Of a stretch of DNA of 64,000 nt, positions 32,944 to 43,598 are shown piece after piece. The notes under the pieces were generated by a model. The model did no database searches. It had not been told where the DNA came from and saw only the letters and a list, made by a program, of their open reading frames with translations. Location: positions 6,396,501 through 6,460,500 of the forward strand of contig NZ_CP023690.1 of the NCBI RefSeq assembly GCF_008704795.1, in the 5' to 3' direction. The DNA is from Streptomyces spectabilis. Its GTDB lineage: Bacteria; Actinomycetota; Actinomycetes; Streptomycetales; Streptomycetaceae. Numbering within the stretch: the stretch's first letter is position 1; each line of letters opens with the position of its first letter. Made by a program: the position numbers and the translations under genes.

Positions 32944-34020
32944 GTGACACCCGTCGAGCTCTCCCGCACCGTGCTGCGCGCCCTGCGCGCCGCCGTGGAC
33001 GCCGGAGAGCTCAGCGCCACCGTGCCCGAGCGGGCGCACGTGGAGCGGCCGCGCCCCGGCGGCCGGGGCGACTACGCCAGCAACCTCGCCCTGACCCTCG
33101 CCCGCGAGGCGGGCGCGCCCCCGCGCCGCGTCGCCGAGATCCTCTCCGCGCGCCTGGCCGCCGAGCCCGGCATCGCCCGCGCCGACGTCACCGGACCCGG
33201 CTTCCTCAGCATCACCCTCGACGGCGCCCCCGGCGCCCGGCTCGTCGCCGAGATCCTCGCGCGCGGCGAGACGTACGGCCACGTCCCGGACACCGGCGAA
33301 CTCGTCCAGCTGCACATCCCGCACGAGCTCCGCGCCGCCGTCGTCGCCGACAGCGCGCGCCGCGTCCTGCGCTCCCAGGGCGCCCTCGTCCGCGTCACCT
33401 GCGACGCGGCCCCCGACCCCGCCTGGACCGAGGCCCTCGGCGTACGCGTCGACGCGTACGGACGCCCCCCGGTCCCGCTGCCCACCCTCCGCCCGGTCCC
33501 CGCCCCGGCGGACCCGGACCCACTGCGCCTCGGCCGTGACGCCGCGCGCTGGGCCCTGCTCCTGCCCGCCGCCCACGACCACCCGCACACCGGCGAGGAG
33601 CACCTCGCCCAGCGCGAGACCAACCCCCTGTTCCGCGTCCGGTACGCCCACGCCCGCGCCCGCGCCCTCACCCGCAACGCCGCGGACCTCGGCTTCACCG
33701 CCGCCCCCGGTGACACCCGCGAAGCGGAAAAAGCAGTGGCAGGAACAGCGGGCGACGACGGACACTCGCTGCTCGGCGCCCTCGGCGACTACCCCGTCGT
33801 CCTCGCGGCCGCCGCCCGCCACCGCGCGCCCGACCGGCTCGCCCGGCACCTCGTCCGTACCGCCGACGCCCTCCTCGCGCGGACCCACACCGTGCTGCCC
33901 CTCGGTGACGAGAAACCCTCGGCCGCCCACCGCGCCCGGCTCGCGCTCGCCGAAGCCGCCGGGACGGTGCTCGCCGGCGGCCTGTCCCTGCTCGGCATCA
34001 GCGCGCCCGCGTACCTGTGA
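32944..34020 (+). CDS. nrtL: ArgS-related anticodon-binding protein without catalytic core
   Basis: A 358-residue protein joining an ArgS-type N-terminal additional domain (residues 1-90, with [15 protein letters not shown] and GPGFLSITL) to a C-terminal DALR anticodon-binding domain (residues 240-358, with [16 protein letters not shown]). The class I synthetase core with HIGH and KMSKS is missing; [10 protein letters not shown] stands where a catalytic HxGH would be. It cannot charge tRNA by itself. It sits directly upstream of lysA, as in other streptomycetes. A regulatory or tRNA-binding role is possible. Confidence 0.85.
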   Translation: MTPVELSRTVLRALRAAVDAGELSATVPERAHVERPRPGGRGDYASNLALTLAREAGAPPRRVAEILSARLAAEPGIARADVTGPGFLSITLDGAPGARLVAEILARGETYGHVPDTGELVQLHIPHELRAAVVADSARRVLRSQGALVRVTCDAAPDPAWTEALGVRVDAYGRPPVPLPTLRPVPAPADPDPLRLGRDAARWALLLPAAHDHPHTGEEHLAQRETNPLFRVRYAHARARALTRNAADLGFTAAPGDTREAEKAVAGTAGDDGHSLLGALGDYPVVLAAAARHRAPDRLARHLVRTADALLARTHTVLPLGDEKPSAAHRARLALAEAAGTVLAGGLSLLGISAPAYL

Positions 34021-34042
34021 GACGAGAAGAGTCGAAGAAGCC

Positions 34043-35434
34043 ATGAGCCGTTCCGCCCACCCCGCAGGACCCCGGCACGGAGACGTCCTGCCCGAGGGCC
34101 ACTACTCCCCGCCGCCGGCCGACCTCAACGCCCTCGACCCCAAGGTCTGGTCGAAGACCGTCGCCCGAGGCGCCGACGGCGTCGTCCGCGTGGGCGGCAC
34201 CGACGTGCTCCGGCTCGCCGAGGAGTTCGGCACGCCCGCCTACGTCCTCGACGAGGCCGACTTCCGCGCCCGCTGCCAGGCCTGGCGCGACGCCTTCGGC
34301 CCGGACGCCGACGTGTTCTACGCGGGCAAGGCCTTCCTCTCCCGCGCCGTCGTGCGGTGGCTGCACGAGGAGGGCCTCAACCTGGACGTGTGCTCCGGCG
34401 TCGAGCTGGCCACCGCCCTGGCCGCGGGCATGCCCGCCGACCGCATCGCCTTCCACGGCAACAACAAGAGCGCCGTGGAGATCGAGGAGGCCGTCCGCGC
34501 CGGCGTCGGCCGCATCGTGCTCGACTCCTTCCAGGAGATCGTGCGGGTCGCGCACATCGCCGACGGCCTCGGCACCCGCCAGCGCGTACAGATCCGGGTG
34601 ACCGTCGGCGTCGAGGCCCACACGCACGAGTTCATCGCCACCGCCCACGAGGACCAGAAGTTCGGCATCCCGCTGGCCGGGGGCCAGGCCGCCGAGGCCG
34701 TGCGGCGCGCCCTCAAGCTCGACGGGCTCGACCTCATCGGCATCCACAGCCACATCGGCTCGCAGATCTTCGACACCTCCGGCTTCGAGGTGGCCGCCCA
34801 CCGCGTCGTGGGCCTGCTCAAGGACATCCGCGACGAGCACGGCGTCGAACTGCCCGAGATCGACCTCGGCGGCGGCCTCGGCATCGCCTACACCCCGGCC
34901 GACGACCCGCGCGAGCCGCACGAGATCGCCACCGCCCTGCGCGAGATCGTCACGCGCGAGTGCGAGCGGGCGGGCCTGCGCGTGCCCCGGCTCTCCGTCG
35001 AGCCGGGCCGCGCCGTCGTCGGCCCCACCGCCTTCACGCTGTACGAGGTCGGCACCATCAAGCCCCTCGACGGCCTGCGGACGTACGTCTCCGTGGACGG
35101 CGGCATGTCGGACAACATCCGCACCGCGCTCTACGACGCCGAGTACAGCGTCGCCCTGGTGTCGCGCGCGTCCGACGCGGAGCCGATGCTCGTCCGCGTC
35201 GTCGGCAAGCACTGCGAGAGCGGCGACATTGTCGTCCGTGACGCCTTCCTGCCCGCCGACCTCGCGCCCGGCGACCTCATCGCCGTCCCCGCGACCGGCG
35301 CGTACTGCCGCTCCATGGCCAGCAACTACAACCACGCGCTCCGCCCGCCGGTCGTCGCCGTGGCGGACGGCGCGGGCCGCGTCATCGTGCGCCGGGAGAC
35401 GGAGGACGACCTGATGCGGCTCGACGTCGGCTGA
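34043..35434 (+). CDS. lysA: Diaminopimelate decarboxylase
   Basis: A 463-residue PLP enzyme of the alanine-racemase fold. The PLP Lys is in [10 protein letters not shown] (about residue 96), the glycine-rich phosphate loop in [18 protein letters not shown] near 235, and the second-subunit Cys and Tyr in GKHCESGD and [14 protein letters not shown]. It makes L-lysine from meso-diaminopimelate, the last step. It lies 22 bp downstream of nrtL. Confidence 0.97.
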   Translation: MSRSAHPAGPRHGDVLPEGHYSPPPADLNALDPKVWSKTVARGADGVVRVGGTDVLRLAEEFGTPAYVLDEADFRARCQAWRDAFGPDADVFYAGKAFLSRAVVRWLHEEGLNLDVCSGVELATALAAGMPADRIAFHGNNKSAVEIEEAVRAGVGRIVLDSFQEIVRVAHIADGLGTRQRVQIRVTVGVEAHTHEFIATAHEDQKFGIPLAGGQAAEAVRRALKLDGLDLIGIHSHIGSQIFDTSGFEVAAHRVVGLLKDIRDEHGVELPEIDLGGGLGIAYTPADDPREPHEIATALREIVTRECERAGLRVPRLSVEPGRAVVGPTAFTLYEVGTIKPLDGLRTYVSVDGGMSDNIRTALYDAEYSVALVSRASDAEPMLVRVVGKHCESGDIVVRDAFLPADLAPGDLIAVPATGAYCRSMASNYNHALRPPVVAVADGAGRVIVRRETEDDLMRLDVG

Positions 35435-35571
35435 ACCACCCGTCCGGCGGCGACCGGACCCGATGCAACCGGTGAGTGAAATAGATGTCTCACGATCCGG
35501 ACTTTGGTCAGAAACACCGTTCCGGTGGGTGAGACTGGACCCACCGTACTTGGAGAAGGAAACGAGGTCGG

Positions 35572-36864
35572 ATGATGCGTACGCGTCCGCTGAAGGTGGC
35601 GCTGCTGGGCTGTGGGGTTGTCGGCTCAGAGGTGGCGCGCATCGTGACGACGCACGCCGACGACCTCACAGCCAGGATCGGCGCCCCGGTGGAGCTCGCC
35701 GGGGTCGCCGTCCGGCGCCCCTCGAAGGTGCGTGAGGGCATCGACCCGGCGCTCGTGACGACGGACGCCACCGCGCTCGTCAAACGCGGGGACATCGACG
35801 TCGTCGTCGAGGTCATCGGCGGCATCGAGCCCGCCCGCACCCTGATCACCACCGCCTTCGAGCACGGCGCCTCCGTGGTCTCGGCGAACAAGGCGCTCAT
35901 CGCCCAGGACGGCGCCGCGCTGCACGCCACCGCCGTGCAGCACGGACGTGATCTTTATTACGAAGCGGCCGTGGCCGGCGCGATCCCGCTGATCAGGCCG
36001 TTGCGCGAGTCGCTCGCCGGAGACAAGGTCAACCGCGTCCTCGGCATCGTGAACGGCACGACCAACTTCATCCTCGACAAGATGGACACCACGGGCGCGG
36101 GCTACCAGGAAGCCCTGGACGAGGCCACCGCCCTCGGGTACGCGGAGGCCGACCCGACCGCCGATGTCGAGGGCTTCGACGCCGCCGCCAAGGCCGCGAT
36201 CCTCGCCGGCATCGCCTTCCACACCCGGGTGCGCCTCGACGACGTCTACCGCGAGGGCATGACCGAGGTCACCGCCTCCGACTTCGCGTCCGCGAAGCGC
36301 ATGGGCTGCACCATCAAGCTGCTCGCCATCTGCGAGCGGGCCGCCGACGGCGGCTCCGTCACCGCCCGCGTGCACCCGGCGATGATTCCGCTCAGCCACC
36401 CGCTCGCCAGCGTCCGCGAGGCGTACAACGCGGTCTTCGTGGAGGCCGAGGCCGCCGGCCAGCTGATGTTCTACGGCCCCGGCGCGGGCGGCGCGCCGAC
36501 CGCGTCCGCCGTCCTCGGCGACCTGGTCGCGGTGTGCCGCAACAAGCTCGGCGAGTCCACCGGACCCGGTGACTCCGCGTACACCCAGCTGCCCGTGAGC
36601 TCCATGGGCGAGGTCGTCACGCGGTACCACATCAGCCTGGACGTGGCCGACAAGCCCGGCGTCCTGGCCCAGGTGGCCACCGTCTTCGCCGAGCACGGCG
36701 TCTCCATCGACACTGTCCGTCAGACGGTCAAGGACGGCGAGGCATCGCTCGTCGTCGTCACCCACCGCGCGCCCGACGCCGCCCTCAGCGGCACCGTCGA
36801 GGCGCTGCGCAATCTCGACACCGTGCGTGGTGTCGCCAGCATCATGCGGGTTGAAGGGGAGTAA
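35572..36864 (+). CDS. hom: Homoserine dehydrogenase
   Basis: A 430-residue NAD(P)-dependent enzyme: Rossmann motif VALLGCGVVGSEVARI, VSANKALIA (conserved Lys), NGTTNFILDKM and the DVEGFDAAAKAAILA catalytic stretch. The last 80 residues form an ACT domain (YHISLDVADKPGVLAQVA), which mediates threonine feedback inhibition in this class. It reduces aspartate semialdehyde to homoserine. Two adjacent ATGs (35572, 35575) are possible starts. thrC follows after 6 bp. Confidence 0.97.
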   Translation: MMRTRPLKVALLGCGVVGSEVARIVTTHADDLTARIGAPVELAGVAVRRPSKVREGIDPALVTTDATALVKRGDIDVVVEVIGGIEPARTLITTAFEHGASVVSANKALIAQDGAALHATAVQHGRDLYYEAAVAGAIPLIRPLRESLAGDKVNRVLGIVNGTTNFILDKMDTTGAGYQEALDEATALGYAEADPTADVEGFDAAAKAAILAGIAFHTRVRLDDVYREGMTEVTASDFASAKRMGCTIKLLAICERAADGGSVTARVHPAMIPLSHPLASVREAYNAVFVEAEAAGQLMFYGPGAGGAPTASAVLGDLVAVCRNKLGESTGPGDSAYTQLPVSSMGEVVTRYHISLDVADKPGVLAQVATVFAEHGVSIDTVRQTVKDGEASLVVVTHRAPDAALSGTVEALRNLDTVRGVASIMRVEGE

Positions 36865-36870
36865 GCAGCA

Positions 36871-37929
36871 ATGACCCACCAGTGGCGCGGAATCATCGAG
36901 GAGTACCGGGACCGTCTCCCCGTCTCCGACACCACGCCGGTCGTGACGCTCCGTGAGGGCGGCACTCCGCTCGTGCCCGCGCAGGTGCTCTCCGAGCGCA
37001 CCGGCTGCGAGGTCCACCTCAAGGTCGAGGGCGCGAACCCGACGGGGTCCTTCAAGGACCGCGGCATGACCATGGCGATCACCAAGGCCAAGGAGGAGGG
37101 CGCCAAGGCCGTCATCTGCGCCTCCACCGGCAACACCTCGGCGTCGGCCGCCGCCTACGCCGTCCGCGCGGGCATGGTCTGCGCGGTCCTGGTGCCGCAG
37201 GGCAAGATCGCCCTCGGCAAGATGGGCCAGGCCCTCGTCTACGGCTCGAAGATCCTCCAGGTCGACGGCAACTTCGACGACTGTCTGAACCTGGCCCGCG
37301 GCCTGTCCGAGAACTACCCGGTGGCCCTGGTCAACTCGGTCAACCCGTTCCGCATCGAGGGCCAGAAGACCGCCTCGTTCGAGATCGTGGACGCCCTCGG
37401 CGGCGCCCCGGACATCCACGTCCTGCCGGTCGGCAACGCGGGCAACATCACGGCCTACTGGAAGGGCTACAAGGAGTACGCCGCCGACGAGGTGTCGACG
37501 AGCACGCCGCGGATGTGGGGCTTCCAGGCCTCCGGTTCGGCGCCCATCGTGCGCGGCGAGGTCGTCAAGGACCCCTCGACGATCGCCACCGCGATTCGCA
37601 TCGGCAACCCCGCGTCGTGGCAGCACGCCCTGGCCGCGCGCGACGAGTCGGGCGGCTTCATCGACGAGGTGACGGACCGTGAGATCCTGCGCGCCTACAA
37701 GCTGTTGGCCTCCCAGGAGGGCGTCTTCGTCGAGCCCGCCTCCGCCGCGTCCGTCGCCGGTCTGCTGAAGGCCGCCGAGCAGGGCAAGGTCGACAAGGGC
37801 CAGCGCATCGTCTGCACCGTCACCGGCAACGGCCTCAAGGACCCGGACTGGGCGGTCGCGGGAGCCCCGCAGCCGGTCACCGTGCCGGTGGACGCGGCGG
37901 CCGCCGCCGAGCGGCTGGGCCTGGCGTAA
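36871..37929 (+). CDS. thrC: Threonine synthase
   Basis: A 352-residue PLP enzyme of fold type II. The Schiff-base Lys is in [11 protein letters not shown] (about residue 59) and the phosphate-binding glycine loop is [13 protein letters not shown]. It converts O-phosphohomoserine to threonine. It overlaps nothing but lies 6 bp after hom, so it is in the same operon. Confidence 0.97.
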   Translation: MTHQWRGIIEEYRDRLPVSDTTPVVTLREGGTPLVPAQVLSERTGCEVHLKVEGANPTGSFKDRGMTMAITKAKEEGAKAVICASTGNTSASAAAYAVRAGMVCAVLVPQGKIALGKMGQALVYGSKILQVDGNFDDCLNLARGLSENYPVALVNSVNPFRIEGQKTASFEIVDALGGAPDIHVLPVGNAGNITAYWKGYKEYAADEVSTSTPRMWGFQASGSAPIVRGEVVKDPSTIATAIRIGNPASWQHALAARDESGGFIDEVTDREILRAYKLLASQEGVFVEPASAASVAGLLKAAEQGKVDKGQRIVCTVTGNGLKDPDWAVAGAPQPVTVPVDAAAAAERLGLA

Positions 37930-38237
37930 CCCCACGCTCCGGGCGGAGCCCCGGCGGAACGCCGGATTCAGCCCGGGGCAAACCTCTCAACTCCCCACAG
38001 GGGGTGCACAGGGGGCTCGCGACACGCATCGTGCGCCTCCTGTGCGCCCTATGTCGCCGCAGAACCTTCCTTCGATAGGCTGTAGCGAACCCGCCCCGCC
38101 GCATATGCCGCGGTGCCGCTCGCCGAAGCGGCCTTCGGGTGCTGCCGTCCGTCGGGGGTCGAGACCGGTCGAAGCCGGTCGAGGCCCGTCACGGCGGCAA
38201 GTCCTCCACAACAGAGCTCAAGGAGAGTCATCGAGCG
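37930..38237. promoter_or_regulatory. thrC-thrB intergenic region
   Basis: A 308-bp gap. It begins with GC-rich inverted repeats (CGGGCGGAGCCCCGG, then CCCGGGGC), a likely partial terminator after thrC. A -10-like TAGGCT sits in TTCGATAGGCTGTAGC near 38075, so thrB probably has its own promoter. No gene is seen. Confidence 0.45.
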
Positions 38238-39155
38238 ATGGCCGGTCCCGCGTTCCGCGCCGCCGCCGTCAGGGTGCGCGTCCCCGCCACCAGCGCCAAC
38301 CTCGGCCCGGGCTACGACGCCCTGGGCCTGTCGCTGGGTCTCTACGACGACGTGGTCGTCCGCGTCGCCGACTCCGGCCTGCACGTCGACATCGCAGGCG
38401 AGGGCAGCGACACCCTCCCGCGCGACGAGTCGCACCTGCTCGTACGCTCCCTGCGCACCGCCTTCGACCTGCTCGGCGGGCAGCCGCGCGGCCTCGAGGT
38501 CGTCTGCGCCAACCGCATCCCGCACGGGCGCGGCCTGGGCTCCTCGTCCGCCGCGATCTGCGCCGGCATCGTCGCCGCACGGGCGGTGACCATAGGCGGC
38601 GAGGCCCGCCTCGACGACGCCGCGCTCCTGGAGCTCGCCACCGAGATCGAGGGCCACCCCGACAACGTCGCGGCGTGCCTGCTCGGCGGCTTCACGGCCT
38701 CCTGGATGGACGGCTCCGCGGCCCGCGCCATCAGGATGGACCCCGTCGATTCCATCGTTCCGGTGGTTTTCGTACCCGGAAAACCCGTGCTCACCGAAAC
38801 CGCCCGCGGACTGCTGCCGCGCACCGTCCCGCACGTGGACGCGGCCGTCAACGCGGGCCGGGCGGCCCTGCTCGTCGAGGCCCTGACCAGGCGCCCCGAG
38901 CTGCTGCTGCCCGCCACCGAGGACCGCCTGCACCAGGAGTACCGCGCCCCGGCCATGCCGGAGAGCGCCGCCCTGGTGGAGAGCCTGCGCGCCGACGGCG
39001 TGCCCGCGGTGATCTCCGGCGCCGGACCCACGGTCCTCGCGCTGGTCGACGACAGTGCGGCCGACAAGGTCGCACGCCTGGCGGGCGAGGGGTGGGCGGC
39101 CAACCGCCTGGCGCTCGACCCGGCGGGCGCGAGTGTGCTGCCACTGGCTCCCTGA
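38238..39155 (+). CDS. thrB: Homoserine kinase
   Basis: A 305-residue GHMP kinase. It has the N-terminal PATSANLGPGYDALGL motif, the ATP loop RIPHGRGLGSSSAAIC (about residue 95) and the C-terminal ISGAGPTVLAL motif. It phosphorylates homoserine for ThrC. The ATG follows AAGGAG and gives the family N-terminus. It completes the hom-thrC-thrB locus but is separated from thrC by 308 bp. Confidence 0.96.
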   Translation: MAGPAFRAAAVRVRVPATSANLGPGYDALGLSLGLYDDVVVRVADSGLHVDIAGEGSDTLPRDESHLLVRSLRTAFDLLGGQPRGLEVVCANRIPHGRGLGSSSAAICAGIVAARAVTIGGEARLDDAALLELATEIEGHPDNVAACLLGGFTASWMDGSAARAIRMDPVDSIVPVVFVPGKPVLTETARGLLPRTVPHVDAAVNAGRAALLVEALTRRPELLLPATEDRLHQEYRAPAMPESAALVESLRADGVPAVISGAGPTVLALVDDSAADKVARLAGEGWAANRLALDPAGASVLPLAP

Positions 39156-39542
39156 CCCGGGAGGGCAGCGCATTCGGGGTGTCCGGATTTGGAGAGGGGG
39201 AATGTTTGTTGGATCCGGTAGTGTTAACCTCAAGTCTGCACCCGACCCCACCATGGCGAGGTGCTTTGTGTCCCCGTCCGGGACATCCATCCTTCCGGGA
39301 GCCTCCAAAACTGCTCTGTGCTTCGCACTGAGCGGTGCCGAGCACGCTCCGGAACCGGCGTGACCGAGCCGAGTGACCACCGCACCTCAGTGGCCCGGCA
39401 TCGGGAAGCGCCACATCTGTGAACTCTTCCGCCGCGTTGGCGGACCACCGCCCCGGCACGGTCCACACACCAAGGACCGCCGGACAGCACAACCGGTCGC
39501 CGAGCCAGACAGGCCGACGTCCGCTCCAGGGAAGGACCCTTC
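39156..39542. promoter_or_regulatory. Long rho leader with candidate promoter
   Basis: 387 bp precede the rho start. Around 39205-39235 an AT-richer stretch (GTTTGTTGGATCCGG then TAGTGTTAACCTC) resembles a promoter and would leave a leader of about 300 nt. Long leaders with autogenous control are known for rho in other bacteria; here this is inference. No gene is seen. Confidence 0.45.
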
Positions 39543-41585
39543 GTGAGCGACACCACCGATCTGATGGGCGTGACTGCCGACACGCCCGCCACGGACGCCT
39601 CTGCGGCGCCTGCCACCGGTGCTTCGGCCGGGTCCCGGCGGCGCCGCGGCACCGGCCTCGAGGGCATGGTGCTGGCCGAACTGCAGCAGGTCGCATCGGG
39701 CCTCGGAATCAAGGGCACCGCGCGGATGCGCAAGAGCCAGCTGATCGAGGTCATCAAGGAGGCGCAGGCCGCGGGGGGTGCCTCGGCCAAGTCCGCCGGC
39801 AGCGCCGACACCGCGGAGGCCCCGGCCAAGCCGAAGCGCCGCGCCACCTCCAAGGCGCGCACCGGCGAGGCCGCCGAGAAGGCCGCCAAGCCCGACGAGG
39901 CCCCGGCCGAGCAGCCGAAGGCCCCGGCCCAGCAGCAGATCGACATCCCCGGCCAGCCCGCGAGCGACGACAAGCCGGGCCGCGGCCGCCGCCGCGTCAC
40001 CGCCGAGGCCGGCAGCCCCGAGACCGTCTCCGCCGAGGCCAAGGGCCAGAGCGAGGCGAAGGCCGAGGCCCCCAGGGCCGAGCAGTCCGAGGCGAAGTCC
40101 GACCGCGGCGACAAGGGCGACGACCAGCAGGGCGAGGGCCGCCAGGGCCGCCGCGACCGCCAGGGCCGCGGCCGTGACCGTGACCGTGGTGAGCGCGGCG
40201 AGCGTGGTGACCGCGGCGACCGTGGTGACCGCGGCGACCGCCGTGGCAGCAAGGGCGACGACCAGCAGGGCGGCGGCAACCGCAAGGACCAGGGCGGCCG
40301 CCAGGACCGTCAGGACCGCAAGGAGCAGGACGACTTCGACGACGACGGCAGCGGTCGCCGCGGTCGCCGGGGCCGTTACCGCGACCGCCGTGGCCGTCGC
40401 GGCCGCGAGGACTTCGCGGGCGAGCCGCAGGTGTCCGACGACGACGTCCTGATCCCGGTCGCGGGCATCCTCGACATCCTCGACAACTACGCGTTCATCC
40501 GTACGTCGGGCTACCTCCCGGGCCCCAACGACGTGTACGTCTCCCTCGCCCAGGTCCGCAAGAACGGCCTGCGCAAGGGCGACCACGTCACCGGCGCGGT
40601 GCGCCAGCCCAAGGACGGCGAGCGCCGCGAGAAGTTCAACGCCCTGGTGCGCCTGGACTCCGTCAACGGCATGGCGCCCGAACACGGCCGCGGGCGGCCG
40701 GAGTTCAACAAGCTGACGCCCCTCTACCCGCAGGACCGGCTCCGTCTGGAGACCGACCCGGGCGTTCTGACGACCCGCATCATCGACCTCGTCTCGCCCA
40801 TCGGCAAGGGCCAGCGCGGTCTGATCGTGGCCCCGCCGAAGACCGGCAAGACCATGATCATGCAGGCGATCGCCAACGCGATCACGCACAACAGCCCCGA
40901 GTGCCACCTGATGGTCGTCCTCGTCGACGAGCGTCCGGAAGAGGTCACCGACATGCAGCGGTCGGTGAAGGGCGAGGTCATCTCCTCGACCTTCGACCGT
41001 CCGGCCGAGGACCACACCACGGTCGCCGAGCTCGCCATCGAGCGCGCCAAGCGGCTGGTGGAGCTGGGCCACGACGTCGTCGTGCTGCTCGACTCGATCA
41101 CGCGTCTGGGCCGTGCGTACAACCTCGCCGCCCCGGCCTCGGGCCGCATCCTGTCCGGTGGTGTCGACTCGACCGCCCTGTACCCGCCGAAGCGCTTCTT
41201 CGGTGCCGCCCGCAACATCGAGGACGGCGGCTCGCTGACCATCCTGGCCACCGCGCTCGTCGAGACCGGCTCGCGGATGGACGAGGTGATCTTCGAGGAG
41301 TTCAAGGGCACCGGCAACATGGAGCTCAAGCTCGACCGGAAGCTCTCCGACAAGCGCATCTTCCCGGCGGTGGACGTGGACGCGTCCAGCACCCGCAAGG
41401 AAGAGATCCTGCTCGGCAGCGACGAGCTCGCCATCGTCTGGAAGCTGCGCCGGGTGCTGCACGCCCTGGACCAGCAGCAGGCCATCGAGCTGCTCCTGGA
41501 CAAGATGAAGCAGACGAAGTCGAACGCCGAGTTCCTGCTCCAGATCCAAAAGACGACGCCGGCGCCGGGCAACGGCAACGACTGA
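39543..41585 (+). CDS. rho: Transcription termination factor Rho
   Basis: A 680-residue Rho. Residues 35-80 are the N-terminal helical domain ([20 protein letters not shown]), residues 80-300 are a long Arg/Gly/Asp/Lys-rich insertion typical of high-GC actinobacteria, then the cold-shock RNA-binding domain ([19 protein letters not shown]) and the RecA-like ATPase with Walker A PPKTGKT (about 432), Walker [11 protein letters not shown] and Q/R-loop residues. It is an RNA-dependent helicase that ends untranslated transcripts. GTG start. Confidence 0.97.
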   Translation: MSDTTDLMGVTADTPATDASAAPATGASAGSRRRRGTGLEGMVLAELQQVASGLGIKGTARMRKSQLIEVIKEAQAAGGASAKSAGSADTAEAPAKPKRRATSKARTGEAAEKAAKPDEAPAEQPKAPAQQQIDIPGQPASDDKPGRGRRRVTAEAGSPETVSAEAKGQSEAKAEAPRAEQSEAKSDRGDKGDDQQGEGRQGRRDRQGRGRDRDRGERGERGDRGDRGDRGDRRGSKGDDQQGGGNRKDQGGRQDRQDRKEQDDFDDDGSGRRGRRGRYRDRRGRRGREDFAGEPQVSDDDVLIPVAGILDILDNYAFIRTSGYLPGPNDVYVSLAQVRKNGLRKGDHVTGAVRQPKDGERREKFNALVRLDSVNGMAPEHGRGRPEFNKLTPLYPQDRLRLETDPGVLTTRIIDLVSPIGKGQRGLIVAPPKTGKTMIMQAIANAITHNSPECHLMVVLVDERPEEVTDMQRSVKGEVISSTFDRPAEDHTTVAELAIERAKRLVELGHDVVVLLDSITRLGRAYNLAAPASGRILSGGVDSTALYPPKRFFGAARNIEDGGSLTILATALVETGSRMDEVIFEEFKGTGNMELKLDRKLSDKRIFPAVDVDASSTRKEEILLGSDELAIVWKLRRVLHALDQQQAIELLLDKMKQTKSNAEFLLQIQKTTPAPGNGND

Positions 41586-41614
41586 CCGTCGTAGCGGCCT
41601 CGCACGGGCCGACC

Positions 41615-41654
41615 GGAAGGGCCGGTCCCGTCATCCGACGGGACCGGCCCTTCC
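41615..41654 (+). terminator. Intrinsic terminator of rho
   Basis: An 18-bp perfect stem (GGAAGGGCCGGTCCCGTC and its complement) with a 4-nt ATCC loop lies 30 bp after the rho stop. Confidence 0.85.
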
Positions 41655-41944
41655 GCATGTGCGGGAAATGGGGCGACAAGCGGCCGCCGGGTTTTGGCCA
41701 AGAGACCTTGACCACACGCATAAGAGATTCTCACGGTCACGCGCGGTAGCGCCTTCTTCCGTGAAAGTGCAGGTGGGGGGCCGAAAGTACGAGATGGCGC
41801 GAACGCTGGGTGACCGGTGGAACCCGGGGCGCACACAGGCCGCTATGCAACCCTTCTTTCGGTTTCGACGTCTGACAAGTGACGGAAAGCCACGCCTGAC
41901 CCTGAAAGCAGGGGGTAGCCGAACGGACGAGGACTGAGGAGCGC
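41655..41944. promoter_or_regulatory. Upstream region of the LCP gene
   Basis: 290 bp without a gene. It has a CTTGACCACACGCATAAGAG stretch near 41706 that could supply a -35 box. A frame is open through it but lacks any recognisable protein. Confidence 0.4.
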
Positions 41945-43069
41945 ATGACCGACGAGAGCAGGCCCGCCGACGCGAAGCCGAAACACCGCGGCAAGCGCGG
42001 CCGGCGCCGCAAACCGCGCAGCACGCGCAAGAAGGCCCTCGTCATATCCGCCTGGACCGCCGCGGGAGTGGTCGTCCTCGGCGGCACCGGCCTCGGTTAC
42101 GTGTACTTCAAGCTCAACGGCAACATCAAGGGCGTCGACATCAACGCCGCGCTCGGCACCGACCGCCCCCTGGACGTCGACAACGGCTCCCAGGACATCC
42201 TCGTCCTCGGCTCCGACTCGCGCTCCGGCGACAACGCCAAGTACGGCAAGGACGAGGGCGCGGCCCGCTCCGACACCGCGATGATCGTCCACGTCTACAA
42301 GGGCCACAAGAAGGCCAGCGTGGTCTCCATCCCGCGCGACACCCTCATCACCCGGCCCGAGTGCGCCGCCAAGAACGGCGACGGCAAGACGGACCCGGGC
42401 GGCGAGCGCCAGATGTTCAACACGGCGTACGAGGTCGGCGGCCCCGCCTGTGCGGTGAAGACGGTCGAGAAGATGTCCGGCATCCGCATGGACCATTACG
42501 TCGAGGTCGACTTCACGGGCTTCAAGAAGCTCATCGACACCCTCGGCGGCGTGGAGATCGCGACCAAGCAGCCGATCAAGGACAAGGACAGTCACCTCGA
42601 CCTCCCGGCCGGTGACCACAAGCTCAACGGCGAGCAGGCGCTCGGCCTCGTCCGCACCCGGCACGGCGTCGGCGACGGCAGTGACCTCGGCCGCATCCAG
42701 CTCCAGCAGGCGTTCATCAAGGCCCTGATCAACCAGGTCAAGGACGTCGACCTGTTCGGCAACCCGAAGAAGCTCTGGGACCTCGCGGACGCCTCGACCA
42801 AGGCCATCACCACCGACTCCGACCTGGACACGGTCAAGGACCTGGCGGGCTTCGCCAATGGCCTCAAGGGCATCGGGGCCGGTGACATGAAGATGGTCAC
42901 GATGCCGGTCCAGTACGACCCGGCCGACCGGAACCGCGTCCTGCCCCTGGAGGAGGCCGGCCGCCAGGTCTGGGACGCCCTGCGGGCGGACAAGCCGATC
43001 CCCAAGTCGGCCACCGAGAAGTCCGCCGGCGACAAGGGTGCCGCGGGCAAGGTCGTGACCAGCGAATAA
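41945..43069 (+). CDS. LytR-CpsA-Psr (LCP) family cell-wall ligase
   Basis: A 374-residue membrane-anchored protein. A basic N-terminal tail (residues 1-32) leads into one transmembrane helix (33-57), and the rest is extracytoplasmic. LCP motifs are present: LVLGSDSRSG, the Arg of SDTAMIVHV and SVVSIPRDTLI, and LVRTRHGVGDGSDLGRIQLQQ. LCP enzymes attach wall teichoic acid or other glycopolymers to peptidoglycan. Its position in the core region near rfe/wecA-type genes fits wall assembly. Confidence 0.93.
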   Translation: MTDESRPADAKPKHRGKRGRRRKPRSTRKKALVISAWTAAGVVVLGGTGLGYVYFKLNGNIKGVDINAALGTDRPLDVDNGSQDILVLGSDSRSGDNAKYGKDEGAARSDTAMIVHVYKGHKKASVVSIPRDTLITRPECAAKNGDGKTDPGGERQMFNTAYEVGGPACAVKTVEKMSGIRMDHYVEVDFTGFKKLIDTLGGVEIATKQPIKDKDSHLDLPAGDHKLNGEQALGLVRTRHGVGDGSDLGRIQLQQAFIKALINQVKDVDLFGNPKKLWDLADASTKAITTDSDLDTVKDLAGFANGLKGIGAGDMKMVTMPVQYDPADRNRVLPLEEAGRQVWDALRADKPIPKSATEKSAGDKGAAGKVVTSE

Positions 43070-43240
43070 GCCCCCAGGACGACCGGCGGACCGGCCCGCG
43101 CGATGCCTCCGGGAATACTTCCGGGCCCACCCCGGTTTGGGCAGATGCGGCCGGTCCTGGCAAACTGGTCCGTCGGCCCCGGTTCACGCACCCGCATCCC
43201 GCGCGTGCGACCCGGCGCCCTCCCGAAACTAGGAGACACC

Positions 43241-43462
43241 TTGAAGCGCGACATCCACCCCGAGTACGTCGAGACGCAGGTCAGCTGCACCTGTGGCGCG
43301 TCGTTCACCACCCGCAGCACGATCTCCAGCGGCACCGTCCGCGCCGAGGTCTGCTCCGAGTGCCACCCGTTCTACACGGGCAAGCAGAAGATCCTCGACA
43401 CCGGTGGCCGTGTGGCCCGCTTCGAGGCCCGCTTCGGCAAGGCTGCCGGCTCCAAGAAGTAG
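43241..43462 (+). CDS. rpmE: 50S ribosomal protein L31 (zinc-binding form)
   Basis: A 73-residue bL31. The zinc ligands are present as CTC and CSEC ([20 protein letters not shown]), so this is the C-plus form; a zinc-free paralogue controlled by Zur is usually elsewhere in such genomes. The start is TTG with AGGAG 7 nt upstream. Confidence 0.96.
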   Translation: MKRDIHPEYVETQVSCTCGASFTTRSTISSGTVRAEVCSECHPFYTGKQKILDTGGRVARFEARFGKAAGSKK

Positions 43463-43598
43463 CGAGCCACCTGCGCCGGTCTCCGGCCGCCCTCGTCCGC
43501 GGGGGTGGCCGGGACCGGCGTTTGCCGTCTGTCGCAGAAGCAGCCACGCAGCCCTGCGCGAGCCCCGCTCGCGCAGCCGAAAACCCAGGAGCCCGAAG

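Noticed and set aside
35626..37935. 769-codon minus-strand frame opposite hom and thrC
   Set aside because: It spans two well-conserved enzymes and has no domain of its own.
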